A stretch of 14,437 nucleotides of DNA from Actinomycetota bacterium (GTDB lineage Bacteria; Actinomycetota; Humimicrobiia; Humimicrobiales; Humimicrobiaceae), in contig JAFGDA010000129.1 in assembly GCA_016932375.1 (NCBI GenBank), positions 1-14,437 on the forward strand, read 5' to 3'. This document shows, in pieces, positions 6,831-13,316 of the stretch. How positions within the stretch are numbered: position 1 is the first letter of the stretch; every line of letters begins with the position of its first letter. The notes beneath the pieces were generated by a model, which saw only the letters and a program-made list of their open reading frames with translations, ran no database searches and had not been told where the DNA came from. A program made the translations under genes and the position numbers.

Positions 6831-8093
6831 ATGAAAATTTTATTAAAAATAAAAATACTGCCCGTAGTATTCTTTCCTGTTTTGATTGTGATGCTGGTAT
6901 TTTGTCCCCGAAGTATTTTTTGCGGGAGCTGGTTAAAAGCGGATATAACCGGTGATGAGAAGATATGGATTGATACTTCCCACTGGGAAAATAAAAAGGT
7001 ATGGGTCGAGGATGGTTATTATAAGGATGTCCATAAGAAAAAATGGATGGATACTTCATATACCGTAAATCAGGGTTACTGGAAAACAGAAAATTACAGG
7101 GAATGGGTAGAATCCCATAAAACAGTGCCCTATACCGCAAAGAAATGGGTGGATACATCACACTGGGAATACCGCTACAGGAATGTAAAAAAATGGGTTC
7201 CCGTTAACCTGACCATATATGTAGAAACAAGCAGTTATGGCTGGAGCGTATATTCATTTGCAGCAAAATCAAAGGGAAAGGTAACAATAAGCTATAAAGG
7301 CAACAGGTACCATGCAAGGAAATGGGTCATAGACTATAAACCGGTTTATGGTGGCCGGGTGTATGCAGTAAAATATGAGTGTTACGAGAAGGAGACTTCG
7401 GTTAAGGAACGTTATAAGGTATGGGTGGATTCAGGATACTGGCAATCTTATGAGGCTTATAAGACAGTTGACACGTCACACTGGGAGACCGGAACCAGGA
7501 AAGTGTGGGTCGATACATCTTATAAAGTTGAATCAGGCTACTGGGATTATTGTACTGAAAAGGAATGGGTTGATACCAGCCATAATGAATTCGTTGCTGT
7601 CTGGGTGGAGGATGGATTCTATTCTTCACCCCTGCACGGTGAATTGACTGTTGAAAAAAGCCCCGGGTATATCTTTACGAAGTGGCATGAAGATGCAGAT
7701 GGCAATGAATGCCAGATGTTTTTAAATATAAGCTGGAAGGTGGACAACAGCATGCTGCTGCCGGATGAAGAAGAAAAAGTAATTACCGGTTTATACGTAT
7801 ATGAGGATGTTTTCAGGTATAAAAATATGGGAACAGAAAAAGTGGTTATTTTTGAGAGTTCTGTGGAGCCTTCGGAAGAAGGCAGCATAAGCTCCACCAT
7901 TAAATTTGACCATAGCGGAAACGAAGACAGCATCCTCCATATTTATCTTTTTGCTGAAGGCGGGGAAAAGGCCCATGTATATTTCAGCAATCCGGTAAAC
8001 GGTTTCAGGTCGGTTAACTTAAGTCCAGCCGGCAGCAGCTCGGACGCAAATAAGTGGTTAGGTGGAAACAGCACGGGAAAGGTCGAGTTTTAA
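6831..8093 (+). CDS. Secreted tryptophan-repeat (W-V-D-T-S) protein of the tad locus
   Basis: I do not recognise a named family for this 420-residue protein. A basic start and hydrophobic segment (about 9-25) form a signal peptide or membrane anchor. C31 is not in a good lipobox. Residues 45-264 hold imperfect repeats of three kinds: W-[VIM]-D-T-S-[HY], V-W-V-E-D-G-[YF]-Y and a GYW tail. They lie in two blocks (45-119 and 197-264) separated by a tyrosine- and lysine-rich insert, with 18 tryptophans in the 220 residues. The C-terminal part (270-420) has a mixed beta-like composition without repeats and ends FSNPVNGFRSVNLSP...KVEF. AAGGA at 6821-6825 precedes the ATG. Location between TadE-like and TadG-like genes, one base after tadE, suggests an exported component of the pilus, such as a tip or surface-binding subunit. 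That role is inferred from context and the aromatic repeats only. Confidence 0.8.
   Translation: MKILLKIKILPVVFFPVLIVMLVFCPRSIFCGSWLKADITGDEKIWIDTSHWENKKVWVEDGYYKDVHKKKWMDTSYTVNQGYWKTENYREWVESHKTVPYTAKKWVDTSHWEYRYRNVKKWVPVNLTIYVETSSYGWSVYSFAAKSKGKVTISYKGNRYHARKWVIDYKPVYGGRVYAVKYECYEKETSVKERYKVWVDSGYWQSYEAYKTVDTSHWETGTRKVWVDTSYKVESGYWDYCTEKEWVDTSHNEFVAVWVEDGFYSSPLHGELTVEKSPGYIFTKWHEDADGNECQMFLNISWKVDNSMLLPDEEEKVITGLYVYEDVFRYKNMGTEKVVIFESSVEPSEEGSISSTIKFDHSGNEDSILHIYLFAEGGEKAHVYFSNPVNGFRSVNLSPAGSSSDANKWLGGNSTGKVEF
6963..7622 (+). repeat. Degenerate tandem repeats encoding W-V-D-T-S motifs
   Basis: Within the repeat gene, codons for W-V-D-T-S-H-W-E style motifs recur. Copies of the form ACNTCNCACTGGGA lie near 6976, 7152 and 7473. 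A longer pair reads W-x-D-T-S-Y plus G-Y-W at residues 72-84 and 226-238, and W-V-E-D-G lies at 58-62 and 258-262. Spacing between successive motifs is 12 to 20 residues. The 20-residue step (72 to 92, and 226 to 246) is conserved in both blocks. The copies differ at many synonymous sites, so duplication is old rather than recent slippage. Confidence 0.75.
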
Positions 8094-8158
8094 AGAAACT
8101 GCAAAATATGGGTTTTAAAGAAGTTACTAAATAACCAGGCTATAAGATAATACCGGGG

Positions 8159-8644
8159 ATGTCAAATTTTAAAGAAGCAAAAAAAATACCTGGTCAGAGA
8201 GCAGGCATAAGGCCGGAATGCAGCAGGGGCTCTGTCCTGGTTACAGTAGCTATACTGGTTCCGGTCTTTATCCTCGTTACCGGTCTGGTTACCGATATTG
8301 GCAGGGCGCTAACTTATAAGGAAGAATTAAGCAAAGCCTGTATGATTGCAGCAGAGGAATCAACAAAATGTATTGACATGGGAGCGGCTGAAAACACCGG
8401 CATAAATAAACTGGCGGGTGATTACCAGGAAATTATAAGCGGTTACTTTGTAAGCAACCTTGAAAATCCGTCAGCCTATAAAATAAATTACCTTGATCAC
8501 AGGATAAGCGGAAGCTTTAACAATCCAAAATATATCGAGGTTTTTTGTGAAGCGGAAGTCCCCTGTTATTTCCTGAAAATCATTTCAATAGAGAAGATCA
8601 ATATCCACGCCACAGCAAACGGGAGGTTGAGAAGGATTAGATAA
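8159..8644 (+). CDS. TadG-like pilus-associated protein
   Basis: This is a 161-residue protein with a basic leader to about residue 23 (PECSRG). One transmembrane helix follows (SVLVTVAILVPVFILVTGLV, 25-44), then TDIGRALTYKEELSKAC. The sequence G-S-V-L-V...P-V...G-L-V-T-D-I-G-R matches the N-terminal segment of the TadE/TadG-like Flp pilus assembly family, though +5 is threonine rather than glutamate. The rest (about 50-161) is an extracytoplasmic alpha-then-beta domain ending in a basic tail. It lacks the large C-terminal von Willebrand domain of full-length TadG and is therefore a short TadG-like protein. ATG at 8159 is the only ATG after an upstream stop at 8132. The G-run at 8155-8158 abuts the ATG, so the ribosome binding site is poor. 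It is the last gene of the tad operon. Confidence 0.75.
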   Translation: MSNFKEAKKIPGQRAGIRPECSRGSVLVTVAILVPVFILVTGLVTDIGRALTYKEELSKACMIAAEESTKCIDMGAAENTGINKLAGDYQEIISGYFVSNLENPSAYKINYLDHRISGSFNNPKYIEVFCEAEVPCYFLKIISIEKINIHATANGRLRRIR

Positions 8645-8658
8645 GAGATTTAGTTATG

Positions 8659-8768
8659 ATTTCAGGAAAATCCATATTAATGCAGATTTATTAAAAGGTT
8701 TTGACAGGAAAGAAGATATAACATATACTTATTTCAGGAAGTCCCTATTATTTAGGATTTACTGAAAT
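8659..8768 (+). promoter_or_regulatory. Three ATTTCAG elements flanking the abiE promoter (candidate operators)
   Basis: ATTTCAGGAAAATCC (8659-8673) lies upstream of the -35. ATTTCAGGAAGTCCC (8731-8745) lies just after the -10. An inverted copy (8755-8768, reading ATTTCAGTAAATCC on the minus strand) overlaps the antitoxin start codon. The second and third copies form an imperfect inverted repeat with 7-base perfect outer arms (8731-8737 with 8762-8768). AbiEi antitoxins are known to repress their own promoter by binding inverted repeats, so autoregulation through these sites is a reasonable inference. Confidence 0.5.
8701..8729 (+). promoter_or_regulatory. Promoter of the abiE operon
   Basis: TTGACA (8701-8706) and TATACT (8724-8729) are separated by 17 bases, giving the best sigma70 match in the window. 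It lies 37 bases upstream of the antitoxin ATG and after the end of the tad operon, so the toxin-antitoxin pair has its own transcription signal. Confidence 0.65.
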
Positions 8769-9396
8769 GAAATATATGACATTTATCTCGGAGTTAAGAA
8801 AAAATGATTTAATCATTTTTTCTCTAATAGATATTGAAAATCTTTTCCCGGAAGAGAATGTAAAAACTATAAAAAACAATCTTGGCCGCTGGGTTAAAGA
8901 GGGTCTGCTGATAAGGATGAGGAAAAATTTATATGAGCTCGCCCAGCCAGGATTTAAATCAGGCATTCCTGATGTATATGTAGCTAATAAGCTTTACGCA
9001 CCTTCTTATGTATCGCTTGAAACAGCCCTGTCCATTTATAGCATGATCCCCGACATAGCGATTCATGTGACCTCAATTACTACCCGTGCAACCAGGGAGT
9101 TTAAGAATAAATATGGTTCATTTTTTTATAGAAGCTGCCAGAAAAAGGCTTTCACGGGTTACAGGTTAATGGGATATGAGGGATTTAAAGTACTGATTGC
9201 TGACAGGGAAAAGGCGATGGTAGATTTTATTTATTTCTCCTTAAGGCAGAGAAAGATCCTGGATTTCGAAGAAGAGAGATTTGAAAAAGACCTTATTGCC
9301 AGGCTTGAATGGGATAGGGCAATAAAATATGCAGATTTATTTAATTTAAGAACAAAAAATAAGCTTTCAGAATTAAAGGATTGGGCAGGATGTTAA
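8767..9396 (+). CDS. abiEi: AbiEi-family antitoxin / transcriptional repressor
   Basis: This is a 209-residue protein of the AbiEi type IV antitoxin family. The N-terminal 60 residues form a winged helix-turn-helix (FISELRKNDLIIFSLIDI ... IKNNLGRWVKEGLLIRMRKNLYEL). The C-terminal domain has the family's hallmark segments: YVANKLYAPSYVSLETALSIY (about 71-91), ITTRATREFKNKYGSFFY (about 103-120), and IADREKAMVDFIYF. AbiEi represses the operon and counters the AbiEii toxin without forming a stable complex with it. The ATG at 8767 is in frame with a second ATG at 8776, and no good Shine-Dalgarno precedes either. The end overlaps the start of the toxin gene. Family assignment is confident; whether the system defends against phage or only maintains itself is unknown. 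Confidence 0.88.
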   Translation: MKYMTFISELRKNDLIIFSLIDIENLFPEENVKTIKNNLGRWVKEGLLIRMRKNLYELAQPGFKSGIPDVYVANKLYAPSYVSLETALSIYSMIPDIAIHVTSITTRATREFKNKYGSFFYRSCQKKAFTGYRLMGYEGFKVLIADREKAMVDFIYFSLRQRKILDFEEERFEKDLIARLEWDRAIKYADLFNLRTKNKLSELKDWAGC

Positions 9397-10220
9397 ACAT
9401 GGAGTATCTCCTGGAAGAGGCCAAAAATAACAATCTTCCGGTGTTAAAAAAAAGGGCAATCATAAGAGGGTATCTTCAAATTATCATATTAAACTCCATA
9501 TATAAGCAGAAATACGGAAAGTGCTTGTTCTTTATGGGGGGCACTGCAATGAGATATTTTTATAGGATGCCCCGCTTTTCGGAAGATCTTGGTTTTAACA
9601 CGGCTTCTCTTGAATACTGTCAATTTGAAATTATGCTTGATAGAATTGCCATAGACCTGTCAGGGGAAGGATTGCCTGCATCGATCTCTGCAGGCACAAG
9701 AAAAAACCTATTTACCGCAAAGCTGTTTTTTAATGATATTATGGAAAGATACAGTATTTCAGACAAACGGGGAGCGGGTTTGATGATAAAAATAGAGATC
9801 AACAGGCCTGGCTGGGAACTTAATACCGAATCAAGGGTATTAAGTATGTACGGATACAGCTTTACCGCAGTCCTGATGAGCAGGGGCAATTTGCTTTCGG
9901 AAAAAATCCTTGCCCTGCTTGGGCGCAGGAGAGGGCGTGATATCTATGATGCATTATATATGCTCAGGAATAAGTTTCCCCTTAATGAAAACGTCTTAAA
10001 AATAAATAATGTAAAGCTTCCTGCTGGGGATACGATTTTAACTTATCTCAATAGCATGGGTGAAAAAGAGCTTAAACGCCTGGCCAGCCAGGTTAAACCA
10101 TTTTTATTTAAAGAGGATGACATTGACCTTGTAATAAAGGCGCCCCTTTATGCAAAGGCCTTCCTGGAGGAATACGCAGGTTGCCCAAACGATATTACCC
10201 CTCAACTGAAAATTCAATAG
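9390..10220 (+). CDS. abiEii: AbiEii-family nucleotidyltransferase toxin, altered motif I
   Basis: From the ATG at 9390 the protein has 276 residues. It belongs to the AbiEii/DUF1814 nucleotidyltransferase-like toxins, relatives of which transfer nucleotides to RNA and cause growth arrest. Motif I reads FMGGTAMRYFYRMPRFSEDLGF (G50-G51-T52, D66). The second aspartate expected in D-x-D is a glycine (G68, GGT at 9591-9593). Further motifs are present: IKIEI (K134, E136) and EKILALLGRRRGRDIYDAL (E171, K172, D184, D187). A TTG at 9381 and a second ATG at 9399 are alternative starts; AAAGGA at 9375-9380 suits 9390. It overlaps abiEi by 7 bases, so the two are translated together. The missing carboxylate may weaken or abolish metal-dependent catalysis. 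The 3' end overlaps the convergent lipoprotein gene by 26 bases. Confidence 0.87.
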   Translation: MLNMEYLLEEAKNNNLPVLKKRAIIRGYLQIIILNSIYKQKYGKCLFFMGGTAMRYFYRMPRFSEDLGFNTASLEYCQFEIMLDRIAIDLSGEGLPASISAGTRKNLFTAKLFFNDIMERYSISDKRGAGLMIKIEINRPGWELNTESRVLSMYGYSFTAVLMSRGNLLSEKILALLGRRRGRDIYDALYMLRNKFPLNENVLKINNVKLPAGDTILTYLNSMGEKELKRLASQVKPFLFKEDDIDLVIKAPLYAKAFLEEYAGCPNDITPQLKIQ

Positions 10221-10608
10221 TCTGATAAAACTCATCATTTAGATATACTTCGGCATTATACCTGCCTGAAGGGAAACCCTGGCCAAATTCTATATTAAAC
10301 CCTATATAACCGGAGCCATTCTCTTCGGGAGAAAAATCAGTGATATTTATTTCATTGTCGGCTTCAAGGTAATTCCATACCACAGTGATTTTATCCTCCG
10401 GGGTCATATTGTTTACCTTGATAGACAGATATACAACAGTTGTTCCGGCAGGGAACACCTCTGCTGGGTCTATTGGTGCAAAATTGCTATCAACTTCTTT
10501 ACATAAAATTATTTCTCCTACAGAAAAAGGTTTCGGGGAACAGCCAGCAATTGATAGAATCAGGATAGCTGCTATGATTGTTATAGATATGATTTTCATT
10601 TTCTTCAT
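10195..10608 (-). CDS. Small lipoprotein with Ig-like C-terminal domain
   Basis: This is a 137-residue predicted lipoprotein. A basic start and hydrophobic segment lead to I-A-G-C, a good lipobox with lipidated C23. The remaining 114 residues are acidic and beta-rich. A central AGTTVVYLSIKVNN segment and a KITVVWNYLEAD segment are followed by alternating turns and strands, ending FYQTIEFSVEG, like an immunoglobulin-type fold. No catalytic motif is visible and I cannot name a function. AGGGG lies 7 bases before the ATG (minus strand, 10616-10620), and an internal ATG at codon 4 is possible. It is the only clear minus-strand gene. Its 3' end overlaps the abiEii 3' end by 26 bases, and no promoter is obvious. 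Confidence 0.75.
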   Translation of the reverse strand: MKKMKIISITIIAAILILSIAGCSPKPFSVGEIILCKEVDSNFAPIDPAEVFPAGTTVVYLSIKVNNMTPEDKITVVWNYLEADNEINITDFSPEENGSGYIGFNIEFGQGFPSGRYNAEVYLNDEFYQTIEFSVEG

Positions 10609-10994
10609 GACAAGGCCCCTGTTTGTCAGGATAATAAATTGTTCCTAATTAGAATCATAATTAAAATTAAAGATATTGTAAATATGATTTGTACATATTT
10701 TATCCGGAAATGTAGTAATTCCTGGTATCTATTACAAATATGCTGTTTTTTTATGTACTGGCAAATCCAGCCCGTCGGTATCTCTTTAATAATACGAATG
10801 CACCTTTCAGCAATGACGGGCTACCTGAACCTTGAATCATATTTTCTTCTACCATGCCTTCTGGATTTATCATCATCCAATATTGCAGGTTAATGATATT
10901 TTTCCTAATGTTTACCCTGTAATTTTTTAATAATAATACGTAAAATATTAATATTATTCTAAGTGAAATACTTTTTACCTGGAAGGGTTTCCGG
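10609..10994. other. Gene-poor 386-base gap between lipoprotein and udg
   Basis: This stretch separates the divergent lipoprotein and uracil-DNA glycosylase genes and should hold both promoters. I see no strong -35/-10 pair. TTTACC-N17-TAATAC at 10911-10939 is a weak candidate on the plus strand. An 8-base perfect inverted repeat, AGCCCGTC (10769-10776) and GACGGGCT (10815-10822), encloses 38 bases. The part from 10911 to 10980 is AT-rich. A possible coding remnant lies inside the gap and is listed separately. An 84-codon ORF here (10639-10893) has low-complexity composition and no ribosome binding site and is not called. Confidence 0.6.
10719..10922 (+). pseudogene. Possible decayed coding remnant (membrane protein tail)
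   Basis: In frame 10719-10922 the translation includes FFYVLANPARRYLFNN and then APFSNDGLPEP. A TGA interrupts it at 10833-10835, and MPSGFIIIQY then continues in the same frame. It resembles, by eye only, the C-terminal part of bacterial membrane glycosyltransferases of the GT39 kind (a YVL...P.-RY segment followed by P-x-IIIQ). There is no start codon and no upstream gene body, so if real it is a fragment. Confidence is low because the resemblance is short and unaligned. Confidence 0.22.
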
Positions 10995-11657
10995 ATGGAA
11001 GATAAAAGGGAAAAATTAAAGAATTTTTATTTCCAGATAAAGGACTGCATGGAATGTGATTTGGGCACTACGAGGACCAGGTTTGTTTTCGGCGGCGGCA
11101 GCGCTTTTGCGGAAATAATGTTTGTCGGGGAGGCACCTGGAAAAAATGAAGACCTCCAGGGGCTGCCTTTCGTTGGACAGGCAGGAAAGATCCTTGACAG
11201 CCTGCTTAACTCCATAGGGCTGGACAGGAACATGGTTTTCATAGCAAATGTCTTAAAGTGCAGACCGCCCAACAACCGTGATCCTGAAATTGAAGAAATA
11301 AATGTATGCAAAAAATACCTTTTCCGGCAGATAGAAATAATAGATCCAAAGATAATATGCACCCTGGGGAAATATTCCACCCAGCTTCTTTTAAATACGG
11401 ATAAGGGTATATCCGATCTCAGGGGAAAGGTCTTTGAAAAAGATAGCCGGATAATACTTCCAATAAACCATCCAGCAGCTGCCCTTTATACACCATCCAG
11501 GATGGAAGTCCTCCAGAAGGATTTTACAAGGATCAAAGAGATAATGGATGCGGGATACAGGATACCGCCTTCATGCATTAAAGCAGGAGAGATTGCTGGT
11601 ATGGAGGATAACCAGGTTGACATGGATAAAACTGGCGAACAATTAGGATTATTTTAA
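10995..11657 (+). CDS. Family 4 uracil-DNA glycosylase (Fe-S)
   Basis: This is a 220-residue family 4 uracil-DNA glycosylase. It removes uracil produced by cytosine deamination or dUTP incorporation, starting base excision repair. Four iron-sulfur cluster cysteines are visible: C18 and C21 (DCMEC), C89 in KCRPPNNRDP, and C105. The active-site motif GEAPGKNED spans 45-53, and LPFVGQAGKILDSLL forms the uracil pocket region. The leucine-loop motif INHPAAALYTP lies near 157-167. Length is normal for the family, with a short extra tail (about 185-220) ending in GEQLGLF. GGAAGGG at 10981-10987 lies 7 bases before the ATG. The gene heads the cluster: tsaE starts one base after its stop. Family 4 enzymes are common in thermophiles and many anaerobes, but do not by themselves indicate a thermophile. 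Confidence 0.93.
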   Translation: MEDKREKLKNFYFQIKDCMECDLGTTRTRFVFGGGSAFAEIMFVGEAPGKNEDLQGLPFVGQAGKILDSLLNSIGLDRNMVFIANVLKCRPPNNRDPEIEEINVCKKYLFRQIEIIDPKIICTLGKYSTQLLLNTDKGISDLRGKVFEKDSRIILPINHPAAALYTPSRMEVLQKDFTRIKEIMDAGYRIPPSCIKAGEIAGMEDNQVDMDKTGEQLGLF

Positions 11658-11658
11658 A

Positions 11659-12159
11659 ATGTTGCTAAAAATAATCTCGGACTCACCTGAAAAGACAGTT
11701 GAACTTGGCGAAAAATTCTCCAGTGTGCTTTCAGCAGGGGATATAATGCTGCTGTCCGGTGAACTTGGGGGAGGGAAAACAACCTTCATTTCTGGTATTG
11801 CCAGGGGTCTTGGAATAAAAAACAGCCTTTCCAGTCCAAGTTTTACAATAATGAACGAGTATCCCGGTAAAAGGTTTAATTTTATCCATGCAGATCTTTA
11901 CCGTCTTAATAATGCTTCTGACTTTTCGACCACCGGACTTGAGGATTACATATATGATGATTCCAGTATAGTCTGCATGGAATGGGGGGACAGGGCAGGG
12001 GGTTTTATAGCCAGGGACCATATCCTTATTGAATTTAACTATCTCTTAGGAGGCGCTTGCGGGATTAATAAGAGGGAAATCACATTCAGGGCAGACAGCA
12101 GTGCATGGGAAAGAAAGCTTTCTGCTTTTATGGAATTTGCATCAATCCCGGGCCAATAA
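11659..12159 (+). CDS. tsaE: tRNA t6A synthesis ATPase TsaE
   Basis: This is a 166-residue P-loop ATPase. With TsaB and TsaD it makes N6-threonylcarbamoyladenosine at position 37 of ANN-decoding tRNAs, acting to reset the TsaBD complex. The Walker A is GELGGGKTT (34-42), slightly changed from the usual GxLGAGKT. The SPSFTIMNEY segment (59-68) is typical. The HADLYRL motif (77-83) and MEWGDRAGGFI (107-117) correspond to the family's H-x-D-x-Y-R-L and E-W motifs. The C-terminal part (about 120-166) is less conserved. AGGA at 11645-11648 lies inside the end of the glycosylase gene, 10 bases before the ATG. Tight spacing to its neighbours indicates one operon. Confidence 0.93.
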   Translation: MLLKIISDSPEKTVELGEKFSSVLSAGDIMLLSGELGGGKTTFISGIARGLGIKNSLSSPSFTIMNEYPGKRFNFIHADLYRLNNASDFSTTGLEDYIYDDSSIVCMEWGDRAGGFIARDHILIEFNYLLGGACGINKREITFRADSSAWERKLSAFMEFASIPGQ

Positions 12160-12204
12160 AAATGCCGTGCCCGGGCAATGTGGACAGTATCAGGTTTGGG
12201 TAAT

Positions 12205-13209
12205 ATGAACATACTTGGAATTGACAGTTCAACAAAAAAAATGACAGTTGCAGTCAGCATTGATGGCAGGCTGGTTTCTGAAGTGCCAGATTTAACCAGC
12301 AGAAGACATATGATAAATATTATAAGGAACCTGAACCTGACACTTAAAAGAGCCTGCATCAAAATTGATGATATTGATTGTTTCGGGGTAAATGTTGGAC
12401 CCGGGGATTTTACAGGGACCCGGATAGGCATTAGTGTTATAAAAACATTTGCCATGATAAGGAAAAGGCCTGCTTATGGATTTAATTCCCTTGACCTGTA
12501 TGCATTGGGCCTTGCATGTTTGAATAAGGGGCTGTTATACAGAAGCTTAATAAGAAAAAGACCGGTGGTATTGATGCCCTGTCTCGATGTTAAAAGACAG
12601 GAGCTTTATTTCTCCTTTTATGGAGTTTCCCGTGTTCAAGAGAAAAATGCTTGTTTTAAAGAAAATACGGGTGTGGGTTCCGGTTCGGAAAAGGGCGGCT
12701 TTATAAACAATGCGGATTACGAAGTCGCAATAATCAATATAAGGGGGAAAGGGTTTCTTTTAAGAAGGATTTGTGGCTATATCCTTATAGGGAAGGATGA
12801 TTTTCTCAACAGGGCCTGCAGTATTATTAAAAATGAAATTCCGGATGCAATGGATGTTATGGTTGCCGGTGCAGGTGGAGACAGCTTTTATGGATTTGAG
12901 AGTTATGAAAAAGAAGATAAAGCCGGTAATGTATCCGGCATCAGGGCAGAAGAGGAACAATCCCATATATTCAATACTTTTGGTGTCCGTGAACCTGTAA
13001 TAATTTCAGGGGGGAACTGCTTTTTGGAATACGGAAGCCTGATGGAGAGTCTTTCTTCCGTTTATCGCGGCCTCCTTATGGAAAAGAGATGCATTTATCC
13101 TGAAGCCAGGTATATAAATATGGGCGTGAGTTTCAGGGCAGGCAAGAATATGGTACCCGGAAATCCTGTCCCTGTATATGTAAGGGAATTTGTGCCTTTT
13201 GGGAAATAA
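12205..13209 (+). CDS. tsaB: Long TsaB, t6A synthesis partner of TsaD
   Basis: TsaB is the inactive ASKHA-fold paralog that dimerises with TsaD in bacterial t6A synthesis. The protein opens with NILGIDSSTKKMTVAVSIDG. It keeps the SRRHMINII helix and the family signature GPGDFTGTRIGISV (65-78), and ends in PVPVYVREFVPFGK. From the ATG at 12205 it has about 334 residues, against 210-250 for typical TsaB. The excess comes from an extended and poorly conserved middle (about 125-275), rich in glycine, lysine and glutamate. An ATG at 12178 is in frame but lies before the conserved start, so 12205 is chosen. Ribosome binding sites are weak at both. The ORF is unbroken, so the length is real and not a fusion I can recognise. 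Confidence 0.88.
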   Translation: MNILGIDSSTKKMTVAVSIDGRLVSEVPDLTSRRHMINIIRNLNLTLKRACIKIDDIDCFGVNVGPGDFTGTRIGISVIKTFAMIRKRPAYGFNSLDLYALGLACLNKGLLYRSLIRKRPVVLMPCLDVKRQELYFSFYGVSRVQEKNACFKENTGVGSGSEKGGFINNADYEVAIINIRGKGFLLRRICGYILIGKDDFLNRACSIIKNEIPDAMDVMVAGAGGDSFYGFESYEKEDKAGNVSGIRAEEEQSHIFNTFGVREPVIISGGNCFLEYGSLMESLSSVYRGLLMEKRCIYPEARYINMGVSFRAGKNMVPGNPVPVYVREFVPFGK

Positions 13210-13316
13210 TAATTTTTTAAGGAAAATTGCCGGAACCTTGAAAGTTTAAGGAAAAGGGCGCCCCGGATGCTTGACCGGCCTGAAGGCATTTTTTTCATGC
13301 TTAAACAGTCTTAAAT

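Noticed and set aside
6831..6926. Lipoprotein reading of the tryptophan-repeat protein at C31
   Set aside because: The residues before the cysteine (S-I-F) do not fit a lipobox, as the -1 position is phenylalanine.
7375..7647. 90-codon plus-strand ORF inside the repeat gene
   Set aside because: It is an alternative frame of repetitive coding DNA, with arginine-rich nonsense composition and no ribosome binding site.
8088..8177. Three copies of TTTTAAAGAA near the end of the repeat gene and the start of the tadG-like gene
   Set aside because: The sequence is short and AT-rich with irregular spacing (25 and 54 bases), two copies touch coding sequence, and a further copy lies inside tsaB; chance is enough.
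10385..10648. 87-codon plus-strand ORF opposite the lipoprotein
   Set aside because: It is antisense to a gene with a clear lipobox and ribosome binding site, and its translation has no recognisable domain.
10639..10893. 84-codon plus-strand ORF in the gap upstream of udg
   Set aside because: It has no ribosome binding site and a composition unlike neighbouring proteins, and a different frame in the same stretch looks more protein-like.
13210..13316. Possible structured RNA or terminator between tsaB and tsaD
   Set aside because: Only 4-5 base arms (GCCGG/CCGGC, GCAT/ATGC) are present, with no consistent fold or T-run after a strong stem.
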